From positions 42,813 through 106,812 of the forward strand of contig NZ_RDBE01000009.1 in NCBI RefSeq assembly GCF_003674065.1: a stretch of DNA of 64,000 bases. The letters are read 5' to 3'. Source of the stretch: Nocardioides mangrovicus. Its GTDB lineage: Bacteria; Actinomycetota; Actinomycetes; Propionibacteriales; Nocardioidaceae. Each line of letters starts with the position of its first letter. Position 1 is the first letter of the stretch. A program made the position numbers and the translations under genes. The notes beneath the pieces were generated by a model. It was given only the letters and a program-made list of their open reading frames with translations. It did not search any database and was not told the origin of the DNA. Shown piece after piece: positions 1 to 8,182 of the stretch.

Positions 1-327
1 GGCCGGCGGGCGCGACACGTAGCTGGTGTCGACGTGGAAGACGCTGCGCGGCGGTGTGGATCGGCCGACGTTGCTGATGACGTTGAGGTCGGGGTGCCCC
101 TCCAGGGGCGTCTCGCCCTCGGTGAACACCAGGTCGCCGAACCCGCGCAGCAGCGTCGTGAAGCCGTCGTCGTCGAGCGCCTGGCCTCGGGCCACGACGA
201 CGCCGTGCTCGGCCAACAGAGCTCGCAGCTCGCTCACCAGCACTGCCAGGGCGCTGCTGTCCGCCACCACGGCGGCGAGATCGACGTCGAGCCGAAGGCC
301 GAAGGGGTCCAGGGCGCTGGTCCTCAT
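1..327 (-). CDS. TauD/TfdA-like Fe(II)/2-oxoglutarate dioxygenase, 3' part outside window
   Basis: Only the first 109 codons are present; the gene runs off the left edge. It starts [11 protein letters not shown] and contains an 'LLAEHGVVVARGQ' stretch followed by HVDTSYVSRPP at about residues 99-109. This matches the first HxD metal-ligand motif of TauD/TfdA-family non-haem iron oxygenases, where H and D of HxD hold the iron. The ATG sits in an ATGA overlap with the stop of the O-methyltransferase upstream, so it is the distal known gene of the 3006-to-left-edge operon and is translationally coupled. By context it could oxidise the cyclitol made by the upstream enzymes. The substrate cannot be told from this fragment, and the second His ligand is outside the window. 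Confidence 0.72.
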   Translation of the reverse strand, partial: MRTSALDPFGLRLDVDLAAVVADSSALAVLVSELRALLAEHGVVVARGQALDDDGFTTLLRGFGDLVFTEGETPLEGHPDLNVISNVGRSTPPRSVFHVDTSYVSRPPA

Positions 328-1130
328 GCGGGCTCCGTGGGGAGGATCAGGGTCAGCCCGTCGCGCAGCGGCAGCAGCACCTGGTCGAGGCGGGGGTCCT
401 CGGCCACGGCGCGGTTGAAGGCTGCGATCGACGCGCCGTTGGCGCTGGGCTCGCCGTAGGCCCAGGGCTGACCCTGAAGCAGGGTGTTGTCGACGCAGAC
501 CAGCGCTCCCGGCGCCAGCAGGTCGAGGTCGAGCAGGGTGTGCAGGTAGCCGAGGTACCCGGCCTTGTCGGCGTCGATGAAGACGAGGTCGAAGCAGGCG
601 CTCTCGGCGCCGAGCGCACCGAGGGTCTCCAGCGCCGGGCCCAGGCGGACCTCGATGCGCTCACCGGCCGGTGTCGTCGCGAAGCACCGCTGGGCGATCT
701 CGGCGGCTCGGGTGTCGACCTCGCAGGCGACCACCCGTCCGTCGTCGGGCAGGGCCATCGCCATGGCCAGCGCCGAGTAGCCGGTGAACATGCCGATCTC
801 GAGCACGCGCCGGGCGCGGGTGGCGCGGACCAGCATCTGCAGCAGCTTGCCCTCGACGTGCCCCGAGAGCATCTCCTGCTCCAGCGGCGCCGTCCAGGCC
901 GTGGCGCGGGTCGCCGCGTCCAGGTCCTGCAGCGCGGGCGACTCCGGCCCGGCGTTCACCTCGAGGTAGGGGTCGAGGCCGGCCAGCAGCTGGTGGATCT
1001 GCGCGACCTCGGCGCGCACCTCGTCGTCGGCGATGCGCGGCAGCACCCGCGTGAGCTGCTCCACCGCGATGCCGACCGGCGTGACCGGCCGGGGGTCGTC
1101 GAGGTGATCCTCGAGGGGGCCGGCGCTCAC
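324..1130 (-). CDS. SAM-dependent O-methyltransferase, caffeoyl-CoA (family 3) type
   Basis: This 268-aa protein carries the class I SAM site [16 protein letters not shown], then [15 protein letters not shown] and [10 protein letters not shown], the signature order of cation-dependent caffeoyl-CoA O-methyltransferase-like enzymes. The same family supplies the O-methyltransferase that works with a sugar-phosphate cyclase to make 4-deoxygadusol in mycosporine pathways. The start is the GTG at 1130 inside a GTGA overlap with the cyclase stop; the 3' end overlaps the next gene by ATGA. About 60 residues precede the SAM motif, which suits the family. I infer methylation of the cyclase product. A generic catechol-type substrate remains possible. 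Confidence 0.82.
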   Translation of the reverse strand: MSAGPLEDHLDDPRPVTPVGIAVEQLTRVLPRIADDEVRAEVAQIHQLLAGLDPYLEVNAGPESPALQDLDAATRATAWTAPLEQEMLSGHVEGKLLQMLVRATRARRVLEIGMFTGYSALAMAMALPDDGRVVACEVDTRAAEIAQRCFATTPAGERIEVRLGPALETLGALGAESACFDLVFIDADKAGYLGYLHTLLDLDLLAPGALVCVDNTLLQGQPWAYGEPSANGASIAAFNRAVAEDPRLDQVLLPLRDGLTLILPTEPA

Positions 1131-2344
1131 GAGGGTCGAGCGCTGACCGGGTCCACGAAGACCTGTTCGCCGATCCCCCCGCGCGGGTAGCGCCGGCACG
1201 TCTCGCGGTGCGCCTCGAGGGCCGCCAGCAGCTCGTCGTGGCTCAGGTCGTCGACGAAGGTGCAGCTGCCGATGGGGTGCGGGACGGCGGCCCGCAGCCG
1301 GCCGTCGCGCGTCTGCAGGATCGCCTCGGTGCCGCGGGCGAGCAGCTCCGGTGTCAGGTGCTCGCTGTCGAGGGAGAGACCGAGCCGGCTCATGAGCCAC
1401 AAGATGCGGTCGTACTCGCTCTGCGCGATGTAGCCGCGACGGTGGGCCAGGGTCGTCGACAGTGCCATGTCGATGTTGATCGCGTGGCCGTGGAAGAACG
1501 GCGGCTCCGGCGTGAGCTCGAGCGTCGGGCTCCAGGTGTGCCCGAAGGCGATCACCCGGTCCAGCTCCAGCTCCTGGAGGTTGGGCACCTCCAGCTCCAG
1601 CATCGTGCGGATCGCCTCGTAGGTGATGCGGTCGGCGACCTCGCGCAGCTCCGGTGTGCCGTCGACGTGGCCGAACCGCGTGGTCAGCAGGTCCTCGCCG
1701 TACTTCTCCAGCAGCTCGAACACCTCGTGGTTGCCCACCACCGAGATCTTGACCAGCTCGGCCATGCCGTTGCGGACCTGCTCGACGGGCAGCGTGGCCA
1801 GGAACGAGAAGTCCAGCAGCACCTGCTGGGAGGCGTGGAAGGCGCCGAGCCGGTTCTTGGCCTTGCCGTGGTTGACCGCGACCTTGATCGCCACCGAGGC
1901 GTCGATCAGCCCGATCAGGGAGGTCGGGATGCGGATGTAGTTGGTCGAGCGGCGGAACATCGAGCAGGCGAACCCCGCGACGTCGGTGGTCAGACCGCCG
2001 CCGATCACGAGCACCGGCTCCTTGCGCACGAGCCCGAAGTCGGTGAAGGCGTCCACGATCCGCTCGGCGGTGCGCATCGTCTTGTCCTGCTCGGCGATGC
2101 GGATGGCGAACACGCGCAGCTCGATGCCGTGATGGGCGAAGTAGGCCCGCAGCCGCTCGCCGTAGAGGGCGTCGAGGTTCTCGTCGACGACGGCCAGGCA
2201 GCGGCCCCAGCTGCGGTACGCCTTCGCCAGCACGTCGCTGGCGGGGTCGAGCACGCCGTCGACAATGCGCAGGGTGTAGTCGACGGGCTGCTGCGCCCGG
2301 ACCCGGAACTCGCGGTCCTCGACCTCCAGGCCGGGAGCGCTCAC
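1127..2344 (-). CDS. Sugar-phosphate cyclase (DHQ synthase superfamily; DDGS/EEVS-like)
   Basis: The 405-aa protein belongs to the 3-dehydroquinate synthase superfamily, shown by the NAD-site block [11 protein letters not shown] (115-125), GMAELVKI (193-200), FGHTWSP (267-273) and FHGHA (284-288). E196, H269 and H285 are the likely metal ligands. It is longer than DHQ synthases (about 360 aa) and has GHTWSP where DHQ synthases have GHTFGHA. That points to the secondary-metabolite cyclases that act on sedoheptulose 7-phosphate (2-epi-5-epi-valiolone or desmethyl-4-deoxygadusol synthases). The methyltransferase directly downstream favours the desmethyl-4-deoxygadusol role. The ATG at 2344 overlaps the stop of the HAD-like gene by 4 bp. 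The exact product is inferred and needs assay. Confidence 0.85.
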   Translation of the reverse strand: MSAPGLEVEDREFRVRAQQPVDYTLRIVDGVLDPASDVLAKAYRSWGRCLAVVDENLDALYGERLRAYFAHHGIELRVFAIRIAEQDKTMRTAERIVDAFTDFGLVRKEPVLVIGGGLTTDVAGFACSMFRRSTNYIRIPTSLIGLIDASVAIKVAVNHGKAKNRLGAFHASQQVLLDFSFLATLPVEQVRNGMAELVKISVVGNHEVFELLEKYGEDLLTTRFGHVDGTPELREVADRITYEAIRTMLELEVPNLQELELDRVIAFGHTWSPTLELTPEPPFFHGHAINIDMALSTTLAHRRGYIAQSEYDRILWLMSRLGLSLDSEHLTPELLARGTEAILQTRDGRLRAAVPHPIGSCTFVDDLSHDELLAALEAHRETCRRYPRGGIGEQVFVDPVSARPS

Positions 2345-3006
2345 CGGGCCTCCTCGTGGGCCGCACGTAGCTCGGCGAAGTCGAGGGAGGCCACCACCTC
2401 GACGTCGCCGAAGTCATGGTCCTCGGTGTTCTCGTTGGGGAAGGCAACGCAGGCCAGACCCGCCGCGGTGGCGGCCTCCACGCCGCCCACGTTGTCCTCG
2501 ACGGCCACCGAGCCGTCGGCGTCCTCGCCGAGCTCGTCGAGCACCGCTGCGTAGACGTCCGGGCTCGGCTTGGGGGAGTCGACCGTCGTGACGTCGGTGA
2601 TGATGTCGAAGTCGGCCTCGCCGAGGTCGTCGAGGCCGGCCAGGAGGGCGTCGATGTTCGCCCGCGACGTGGTGGTGACCAGGCCCACCGCCCAGCCGGT
2701 GTCACGGGCGGCGGCCACGCTCTCGCGGACGCCGGGCCGGGTGGTCACGCCGCCGTCGGCCAGGGAGCGCTGGAAGATCTCGGACTTGGTCTGGTGCACG
2801 GCAGCCGCGTCGACCTGCTCGCCGCGCTGGCGGGCGTAGGCCGCGATGCGGTCGGCGCCGCCGTTGCCGGTGAGGAGCCCGCGGTACTCCTCCTGGCTCC
2901 ACTCCCAGTCCAGGCCGTGCTTGACGAAGGCCTGGTTGAACGCCGAGCGCTGCAGCTCGGAGGTGTCGGCGATGGTGCTGATCGAGCCGAGGAGGAGGGC
3001 TGGCAT
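2341..3006 (-). CDS. HAD-superfamily protein with degenerate catalytic motif I
   Basis: This 221-aa protein has the layout of a beta-phosphoglucomutase/CbbY-like HAD: cap region, motif II Thr ([10 protein letters not shown]), motif III Lys (SPKPSPDVY) and acidic motif IV (VAVEDNVGG). Motif I, however, reads [11 protein letters not shown] where active enzymes have FDxDGTLxDT, so both the nucleophile and the acid/base aspartate are gone (G7 and I9). It is first in the operon and overlaps the cyclase gene by 4 bp, so a role linked to the sugar phosphate substrate or product is likely, perhaps binding or regulation rather than hydrolysis. The start ATG at 3006 was chosen because AGGAG lies 6 nt upstream; an upstream in-frame ATG at 3072 has no such site. 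Confidence 0.8.
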   Translation of the reverse strand: MPALLLGSISTIADTSELQRSAFNQAFVKHGLDWEWSQEEYRGLLTGNGGADRIAAYARQRGEQVDAAAVHQTKSEIFQRSLADGGVTTRPGVRESVAAARDTGWAVGLVTTTSRANIDALLAGLDDLGEADFDIITDVTTVDSPKPSPDVYAAVLDELGEDADGSVAVEDNVGGVEAATAAGLACVAFPNENTEDHDFGDVEVVASLDFAELRAAHEEAR

Positions 3007-3051
3007 GGGGGGCTCCTGACGTCGCGGGCAAGTTCGAGAGAGTGCAGAGGT

Positions 3052-3069
3052 TTGAATCTCTGACTTCAA
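3052..3069. promoter_or_regulatory. Inverted repeat between divergent HAD-like operon and MerR regulator
   Basis: TTGAA and TTCAA arms with an 8-nt spacer lie in the divergent intergenic region (3007-3118). On the plus strand, CTGACT (3060-3065) and TATCAT (3086-3091) are separated by 20 nt, the stretched spacing typical of MerR-controlled promoters. This suggests autoregulation and control of the leftward operon by the neighbouring MerR protein, but the arms are short and the call is tentative. Confidence 0.35.
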
Positions 3070-3118
3070 CATGCTGTCTAAGAACTATCATGGCGTCTCC
3101 ATCCCGGAGGAGGTAGTG

Positions 3119-3940
3119 ATGGCGACGCCTGCATCGCCGGGCGGCCTCAGCATCGGCGACCTCGAGGCCCGGACCGGGGTCGGCGCCGCCACCGTGCGAT
3201 CGTGGGAGCAGCGGTTCGGCTTCCCCGTCCCGGCTCGCTCCGTGGGCGGTCAGCGGCGCTACACCGAGGGCCACGTCGAGCAGGTCCGGCGGCTCTTGGC
3301 CGAGCGCGAGCGCGGTCTAGGTCTCGCCGCGGCGATCGAGGTCGTCACGCGGCAGGCCGGCGGCGACCGCACGCTGTTCGCCGAGCTGCGGGCCGCGCAT
3401 CCCCAGCTCGACGTGATGACCGTGGGCCTGCGCGTCATGCGCGACCTGGCCTGGGCGATCGAGGACGAGTGCCTGGCCCGCGCGTCGCGACCTGTGCTCT
3501 GGGGCTGCTTCCAGAACGTCGCCAGCTACGAGCGTTCCGGGCGACGCTGGCGCGAGCTGGCGCGGCGCGCGCGCCGCGCCGTCGTGCTGGCCGACTTCGA
3601 GGAGACCTCCTCGCGTCCCTCGCCCGAGCGGGTGGCGCTGCCCGGCGACTCGCCCCTGCTCGAGGAATGGGGCGTGGTCTGCGAGGCCGAGGAGATCTCC
3701 GTGGTGCTGATCGGCTGGGAACGGCCACGCCGGGACGGGTCCGACCGCCGAACCTTCGAGGCCCTGGTCAGCGTGGACCCACCCGTCGTCCGCGACGCCG
3801 CGGCCCGCTATGCCCGCGCTGCCGAGGCCGGTGGTCTGCGCGGCGCCGAGCCGTCGGCGCCGACTCCCCTCGTGTCGGCCGCAGGTTCGCTGAGCTCCAT
3901 GTCGCTGCTGCGGCGCTTCGCGGTCTACACCGACCGCTGA
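3119..3940 (+). CDS. MerR-family regulator with C-terminal DICT-like sensory domain
   Basis: The 273-aa protein opens with a MerR winged-helix DNA-binding region (LSIGDLEARTGVGAATVRSWEQRF, then GGQRRYTEGHVEQVRRL, about residues 10-65). It is followed by about 190 residues resembling the DICT domain, with WGCFQNVASYE, VVLADFEE and a late 'SVVLIGWERP' strand. DICT domains are found in c-di-GMP and two-component proteins and have been predicted to respond to light-type signals. The start at 3119 is preceded by GGAGGAGG at 5 nt spacing; an in-frame ATG at 3071 lacks one. It is divergent from the cyclase/methyltransferase operon and is the obvious candidate regulator of it. Confidence 0.8.
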   Translation: MATPASPGGLSIGDLEARTGVGAATVRSWEQRFGFPVPARSVGGQRRYTEGHVEQVRRLLAERERGLGLAAAIEVVTRQAGGDRTLFAELRAAHPQLDVMTVGLRVMRDLAWAIEDECLARASRPVLWGCFQNVASYERSGRRWRELARRARRAVVLADFEETSSRPSPERVALPGDSPLLEEWGVVCEAEEISVVLIGWERPRRDGSDRRTFEALVSVDPPVVRDAAARYARAAEAGGLRGAEPSAPTPLVSAAGSLSSMSLLRRFAVYTDR

Positions 3941-3964
3941 GGCGGCACGGCGGCCCTGGGCTCC

Positions 3965-4444
3965 TCAGTGGTGGTGCTCGAGGTCGGCGTTGGAGCGACC
4001 GGAGAGCACCGAGGTGAGCTCGGTGGCCACCGGATCGTGCTCGCGGTCGGCGTGCTCGTCGTCGACCTTGACCAGCAGCCAGTTCGCCTCGTCGCCACCC
4101 ATCCGGGTCTGGGTGAGCGCGAAGCCGCCGGTGAGCCGGTGGCCGTGCAGCTCGACCTTGACGTGGCCCCGCTCCAGCCCCGTGGCGACGTCGACGTCGC
4201 CGAGGTCGGCGTAGCTGCCGGTGTCCCACACGATCACCGTGCCCGGTCCGTCGCCCAGGCCGCTGCCCTCGACATCGGCATGGGCCAGGTCGTGGTCGCC
4301 CACGCGGTGCGCGAGCCGCTTCACCGACGGGTCGAGGGAGGGGCCCTTCGGCACCGCCCACGACACCAGCACGCCGCCGACCTCCAGTCGCAGGTCGAAG
4401 TGCAGGTTCGTCGCGTGGTGGCGCTGCACGACGAAGATCGGCAC
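3965..4444 (-). CDS. Stand-alone LigD-type 3'-phosphoesterase domain protein
   Basis: This 159-aa protein corresponds to the phosphoesterase (PE) module of LigD, the non-homologous end-joining ligase. It has FVVQRHHATNLHFDLRLE at the N-terminus, WAVPKGPSLDP, and later GTVIVWDTG and NWLLVKVDD. The His and Asp of the HHATNLHFD block are the metal/catalytic residues of the family. It starts with GTG 4 nt after the methyltransferase stop, so it is the last gene of a leftward chain. The LigD polymerase module is encoded separately at 20688-21632, and no ligase module is seen in the window. It likely trims 3' ends during double-strand break repair. The C-terminus ends in an HHH tail. Confidence 0.87.
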   Translation of the reverse strand: MPIFVVQRHHATNLHFDLRLEVGGVLVSWAVPKGPSLDPSVKRLAHRVGDHDLAHADVEGSGLGDGPGTVIVWDTGSYADLGDVDVATGLERGHVKVELHGHRLTGGFALTQTRMGGDEANWLLVKVDDEHADREHDPVATELTSVLSGRSNADLEHHH

Positions 4445-4448
4445 GGCG

Positions 4449-5147
4449 CTAGACCCGCTGGATCAGGAAGGTCGCATCCTCGACCTCGACCGGCTCGCCG
4501 TCGCGCACCAGCGTCCGCGCTCGCTGCTCGGCCGCGACAACCTCGAAGCCCTCGGGCAGCGCCGGCACCAGGTCCTCGGCCCAGAACATCGCCCGGCGGT
4601 GGCTCGCGGTGTGGTGGGTGAACAGCTCCGAGGGGGCGTGGCCGACCACGAGCAGGCGCCCGCGGGGGGCCACCGCAGCGGCCAGTCGCCCGACCACGGC
4701 GGGCATCCCGGCGTCGGGCGGGTGCAGGTAATGGGTGGTCACCAGGTCCCAGGTGCGCCCGTCGGCGTCGAAGCCGCGGGCGTCGACCTGCCACCAGTCG
4801 CAGCGCTCGGCCACGCCGGCCTGCTCGGCGTGCCGCCTCGCGCGGGTCAGCCCGTTGGCGGAGAAGTCCGCGCCCGTGACCCGCCAGCCCTGCCGGGCCA
4901 GCCAGACGACGTCGCCGCCCTCGCCGCAGCCGACGTCGAGCGCCGTGCCGGGCGCCAGGCCCTCGGCGGCGGCGACCAGCTGCGGGTTGGGGTTCCCGCT
5001 CCACACCGACTCCTCGCCGGCGTAGCGGTCCTCCCACGCCGGCGGCTCGAACATCTCGGTGCCGTCAGTGCCGTCAGTGCCGTCGGTGCCGTCGGTGCCG
5101 TCAGTGCCGTCGGTGTCTTCGGTGCTCTCGTGATCGTGCTCGCTCAC
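4449..5147 (-). CDS. Class I SAM-dependent methyltransferase with DGT-repeat N-terminus
   Basis: The 232-aa protein has a clear SAM site (ALDVGCGEGGDVVWLARQGW, then VTGADFSANGL) and LLVVGHAP later, resembling TehB/thiopurine-type small-molecule methyltransferases. The first 30 residues are an acidic low-complexity leader with six DGT units encoded by a 9-bp tandem repeat. The core begins at EDRYAGEESVWSGNPN. It sits between the VWA gene (10 nt) and the LigD phosphoesterase (4 nt) and is probably co-transcribed with them. GTG at 5147 is the only reasonable start upstream of the repeat. The substrate is unknown. Confidence 0.78.
   Translation of the reverse strand: MSEHDHESTEDTDGTDGTDGTDGTDGTDGTEMFEPPAWEDRYAGEESVWSGNPNPQLVAAAEGLAPGTALDVGCGEGGDVVWLARQGWRVTGADFSANGLTRARRHAEQAGVAERCDWWQVDARGFDADGRTWDLVTTHYLHPPDAGMPAVVGRLAAAVAPRGRLLVVGHAPSELFTHHTASHRRAMFWAEDLVPALPEGFEVVAAEQRARTLVRDGEPVEVEDATFLIQRV
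5059..5112. repeat. Six copies of a 9-bp tandem repeat inside the methyltransferase gene
   Basis: Six consecutive units GTGCCGTCA or GTGCCGTCG (plus strand) encode (DGT)6 in the antisense gene at 4449-5147. Because the unit is a multiple of three, copy-number changes would alter leader length without breaking the frame. Confidence 0.95.
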
Positions 5148-5157
5148 ACCGCCATTC

Positions 5158-5973
5158 TCACGCGTCGAGCAACCGGGCCAGCGCGGCCGGCACCTGCGAG
5201 GGCCCGCTCACCGTGGCCACGCGGGCTCCCGTCGCGCGGGCCAGCGCGAGCGCGGCCGCCGGATCGCCGGCCGGGGCGAGCACCACCAGCTCCTCGTGAC
5301 GTCCGGCGGCCGCCGGCACCTCCTCGGGTCGCGTGGCCCGGCAGTCCGAGAGCAGCACGGTCACCCGGCGTCGTGCCGCGGTGCGACCGAGCTGGTCCGC
5401 GGCGGCGTCGAGGGCGGTGGCGAGCTCGGTGGTGCCGCTCCCGCGGAGCGCGAGCACGCGGTCCAGCACGTCGTCGTCGCGGCGGCCGTCGGCCATCGAG
5501 GCCAACGCCACCACGTCGTCGGCGAAGGAGAGCACCGCCCGCTCCCGCCCGGCCCGCAGCAGGAAGGCGCCGGTGGCCAGGGCGGCCGTGGCCAGCGCCT
5601 CGCCGTGCATCGAGCCGCTGCGGTCGAGCAGCAGGCACCACGCCGTCGGCGCCCGCCGCCAGGTGGTGGTCCACAGGTCGTCGGGGTCCACCGCCTGGCC
5701 GGCGGCGCGCGCCCGCACCAGCGCGTCGGTGCTGCGCTCGAGGTCGACGTCGCCCTCGTGCGGGCGATGACGCACGCTGCGCATGCGGCTGACGCCCCGG
5801 TCCTCGGCCGCCCCGCGGCGCGCGTGGGACCAGAACAGCCGAGCGGCCAGCCGTCGAGCGGCCTCGCGCAGCCGCTCGTCGGTGGCCGTCGCCATCAGCG
5901 CCACCAGCTCCAGGGCGGCGTCCGGGTCGGCGTCGTGGGCGGCCTCCACCGCGGCGACGTCGAGCTCGCCCAC
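5158..5973 (-). CDS. VWA-domain (MIDAS) protein partner of MoxR ATPase
   Basis: The 271-aa form given starts at GTG 5973. It contains a von Willebrand A domain with the MIDAS signature DRSGSMHG, a Thr in GSGTTELATALD and the Asp in LLSDCRATRP. The preceding helical region (DAALELVALMATATDERLREAARRLAARLFW) is typical of VWA proteins encoded beside MoxR chaperone ATPases. The coding frame stays open and protein-like upstream (about 26 more residues, beginning LSRDARRTTPRRTLATSPGF), but has no ATG, GTG or TTG there. A CTG at 6051, overlapping the MoxR stop as CTGA, is a plausible true start. It likely works with MoxR in metal insertion or complex remodelling. Confidence 0.82.
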   Translation of the reverse strand: MGELDVAAVEAAHDADPDAALELVALMATATDERLREAARRLAARLFWSHARRGAAEDRGVSRMRSVRHRPHEGDVDLERSTDALVRARAAGQAVDPDDLWTTTWRRAPTAWCLLLDRSGSMHGEALATAALATGAFLLRAGRERAVLSFADDVVALASMADGRRDDDVLDRVLALRGSGTTELATALDAAADQLGRTAARRRVTVLLSDCRATRPEEVPAAAGRHEELVVLAPAGDPAAALALARATGARVATVSGPSQVPAALARLLDA

Positions 5974-6047
5974 CTCGGGGGACGCGTCGGCGAAGCCGGG
6001 CGAGGTCGCCAGGGTCCGTCGCGGGGTGGTGCGCCGGGCGTCGCGGC

Positions 6048-7019
6048 TCAGCCGCTGGTCGGCGGCATCGCCCTCGACGACGTCGGGTGCGGGGCCCGGT
6101 GGTCGTCGGCCGCCGGGCTCGGGGCTTTTCCCGACGGCACCGCGTCCTCGGCGGCGGGTCTACCGAGGACCGACCACCACAGCTCCTCGACGACGTCCTC
6201 GGCCGTGCGGCCCGAACCCTCGCGCACCTCGATGCGGCCGGAGAGGGCCAGCAGGGCGGCGTCCAGGCCGAGCGCCGGGTCGCTCGCCGACGCGGCGCGC
6301 AGTGGTGCCAGCGACGCCGCCACCTGCACCAGGTCGATCGCCCCGCGCACCGACGATCCCGAGCGCAGGTCGGGGTGCTCGCGCGTGCGCCGCACCACCT
6401 CGACGACCTGCGTCAGCCAGGGGTCCGGCTCCGCGCCCGTGCGGGCGGCGACGATGGCCACCTCCTCGGCGCTGCTCTGGTAGCCCAGGGCCAGTCGGCA
6501 CATCCGGTCGCGGATCGCCTGGGAGATCCGCGCGGTGCCGACGGCGTCGAAGGGGTTCATCGCGGCCACGATCCGAAAGCCCGGCTCGGCGGCCACCTGA
6601 CCCAGCCGGGGCACGGTCAGCAGCCGCTCGCTCATCACGGTGACCAGCACGTTGAGCGTCTCGTCGGGCACCCGGTTGAGCTCCTCGACGTACAGCACCG
6701 AGCCGGCGCGCAGCGCGGCGACGAGCGGTCCGTCGAGGAACACCGCCGGGTCGTAGCCCTCGCTGAGCACGCGGGCGGGGTCGAAGTGGCCGACCAGCCG
6801 CGCCGGGGTCAGCTCGGCGTTGCCCTCGCACAGCACGAACCCCACGCCCAGGCCCTCGCTGACCGCGCGCAGCAGCGTCGACTTGCCGGTACCGGGCGGG
6901 CCCTCGAGCAGCACGTGCCGGTCGGCGGCGAGAGCCGCGAGCACCAGCTCGCTCTCGCGCCGCCGACCCAGGACCGTGGTGGCGAGCTGCTCCAGCAGCC
7001 CCCGCGTGGCGTCGATCAG
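6048..7019 (-). CDS. MoxR-family AAA+ ATPase
   Basis: From a CTG at 7019 the protein is 323 aa. It has Walker A GPPGTGKST (40-48), a Walker-B-like YVEELNRVP (the usual Asp is replaced by Glu), sensor-1 AMNPFDAVGT and an arginine-finger region AIRDRM, followed by the C-terminal lid. These define the MoxR chaperone-like AAA+ group, usually paired with VWA proteins, as here. The family N-terminus normally begins about 35-40 residues before Walker A, which fits CTG 7019 in a CTGA overlap with the dehydrogenase stop. The nearest GTG in frame would remove much of the N-terminal helix. The start is therefore the uncertain part. Confidence 0.83.
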   Translation of the reverse strand: MIDATRGLLEQLATTVLGRRRESELVLAALAADRHVLLEGPPGTGKSTLLRAVSEGLGVGFVLCEGNAELTPARLVGHFDPARVLSEGYDPAVFLDGPLVAALRAGSVLYVEELNRVPDETLNVLVTVMSERLLTVPRLGQVAAEPGFRIVAAMNPFDAVGTARISQAIRDRMCRLALGYQSSAEEVAIVAARTGAEPDPWLTQVVEVVRRTREHPDLRSGSSVRGAIDLVQVAASLAPLRAASASDPALGLDAALLALSGRIEVREGSGRTAEDVVEELWWSVLGRPAAEDAVPSGKAPSPAADDHRAPHPTSSRAMPPTSG

Positions 7020-8140
7020 CTGTAGACGATCACGCCGCGGACGTTCTCGCCGTCGCGCATCGCCTGGTAGCCCTCGTTGATCTCGTCGAGGGTGTAGGTC
7101 TTCGTGATCAGGGAGTCCAGGTCGTACTTGCCCTGGACGTAGAGCTCGAACATCCGCGGGATGTCGGCCCGGATGTTGCACGAGCCGAACAGCGAGCCCA
7201 CGACCTGCTTCTCGTTGAGCGTGAGGTCGATGCCCGGCACCTGCAGGCCGACCTCGGTGCTCAGGTGCAGGTTCGTGATGACCAGGCGGCCCCGCTGACC
7301 CAGCAGCGCGTAGGCCTTGCCGACCTCCTCGGCGGTGCCGACGCCCATCGTCATGATGACCTTGTCGAAGCCGCGGCCCCAGTGGACCTCCTCGCCCTTC
7401 TCCGCAGCCTCCTCCGAGGAGGCGTAGGAGTGGGTGGCGCCCAGCTTCGCCGCGGTCTCCCGCTTGAACTCGACCGGGTCGATCGCCACGACCGCGCGCG
7501 CCCCGGCCATCGCCGCGCCCTGGATCGCGTTCTGGCCGAGACCGCCGCAGCCGACGACGGCCACGTAGTCGCCGGGGCCGACGTCGGCGGTGTAGACCGC
7601 GGAGCCCCAGCCGGTGAGCACGCCGCAGCCGAGCAGGCAGCCCTTCTCCAGCGGCCAGTCCTTGTCGACCTTCACGCACGAGGCCTCGTTGACCACGGTG
7701 TGCTCGGCGAAGGTGCCGAGCAGGCACATCAGCCCGAGGTCCTCGCCGTCGCTGGTGTGGTGGCGCGAGGTGTTGTCGGCGATCTGCAGACCGCTGGGGA
7801 AGTTGGCCAGGCCCTCGCACAGGTTCGAGTGGCCCCGGCTGCACTGGTAGCAGCGCCCGCAGGCCGGCACGAAGCCGAAGACCACGTGGTCACCCGGCTC
7901 GACGCTGCTGACCTCGGGGCCGACCTCGAGCACGATGCCGGCTCCCTCGTGGCCGCCGACCATCGGCGCCGGCGGGCAGACACCGGGCAGGTCGCCCTGG
8001 ATGACGTGCTCGTCGGAGTGGCACATCCCGGAGGCAACCAGCTTGACCAGCACCTCGCCCCGGCCGGGCGGGTCGAGCTCGATCTCCTCGACGCTCCACG
8101 GCTGGTGCAGCTCGCGGAAGATGGCGGCGCGCGTCTTCAT
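7016..8140 (-). CDS. Zinc-dependent alcohol dehydrogenase, NDMA-dependent type
   Basis: This 374-aa MDR-family enzyme has the catalytic zinc site MCHSDEH and GGHEGAG, the structural zinc Cys cluster ACGRCYQCSRGHSNLC and the Rossmann motif VVGCGGLGQNA. The block GLANFPSGLQIADNTSRHHTSDGEDLGLMCLLGTFAEHTV and the overall length match the actinobacterial NDMA-dependent (nicotinoprotein-like) alcohol dehydrogenases. It is the first gene of a leftward chain that continues into the MoxR and VWA genes with a 4-bp overlap. Its own promoter is visible upstream, and GGAGA lies 5 nt before the ATG. The physiological alcohol is not evident. Confidence 0.86.
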   Translation of the reverse strand: MKTRAAIFRELHQPWSVEEIELDPPGRGEVLVKLVASGMCHSDEHVIQGDLPGVCPPAPMVGGHEGAGIVLEVGPEVSSVEPGDHVVFGFVPACGRCYQCSRGHSNLCEGLANFPSGLQIADNTSRHHTSDGEDLGLMCLLGTFAEHTVVNEASCVKVDKDWPLEKGCLLGCGVLTGWGSAVYTADVGPGDYVAVVGCGGLGQNAIQGAAMAGARAVVAIDPVEFKRETAAKLGATHSYASSEEAAEKGEEVHWGRGFDKVIMTMGVGTAEEVGKAYALLGQRGRLVITNLHLSTEVGLQVPGIDLTLNEKQVVGSLFGSCNIRADIPRMFELYVQGKYDLDSLITKTYTLDEINEGYQAMRDGENVRGVIVYS

Positions 8141-8182
8141 CTCGTCTCCGATCGTCGGGGGTCCTCGGTGACCCTGATCGGG

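Noticed and set aside
3004-3072. Upstream ATG (3072) as start of the HAD-like protein
   Set aside because: It adds 22 residues not typical of HAD N-termini and runs through the dyad; ATG 3006 has a good ribosome site.
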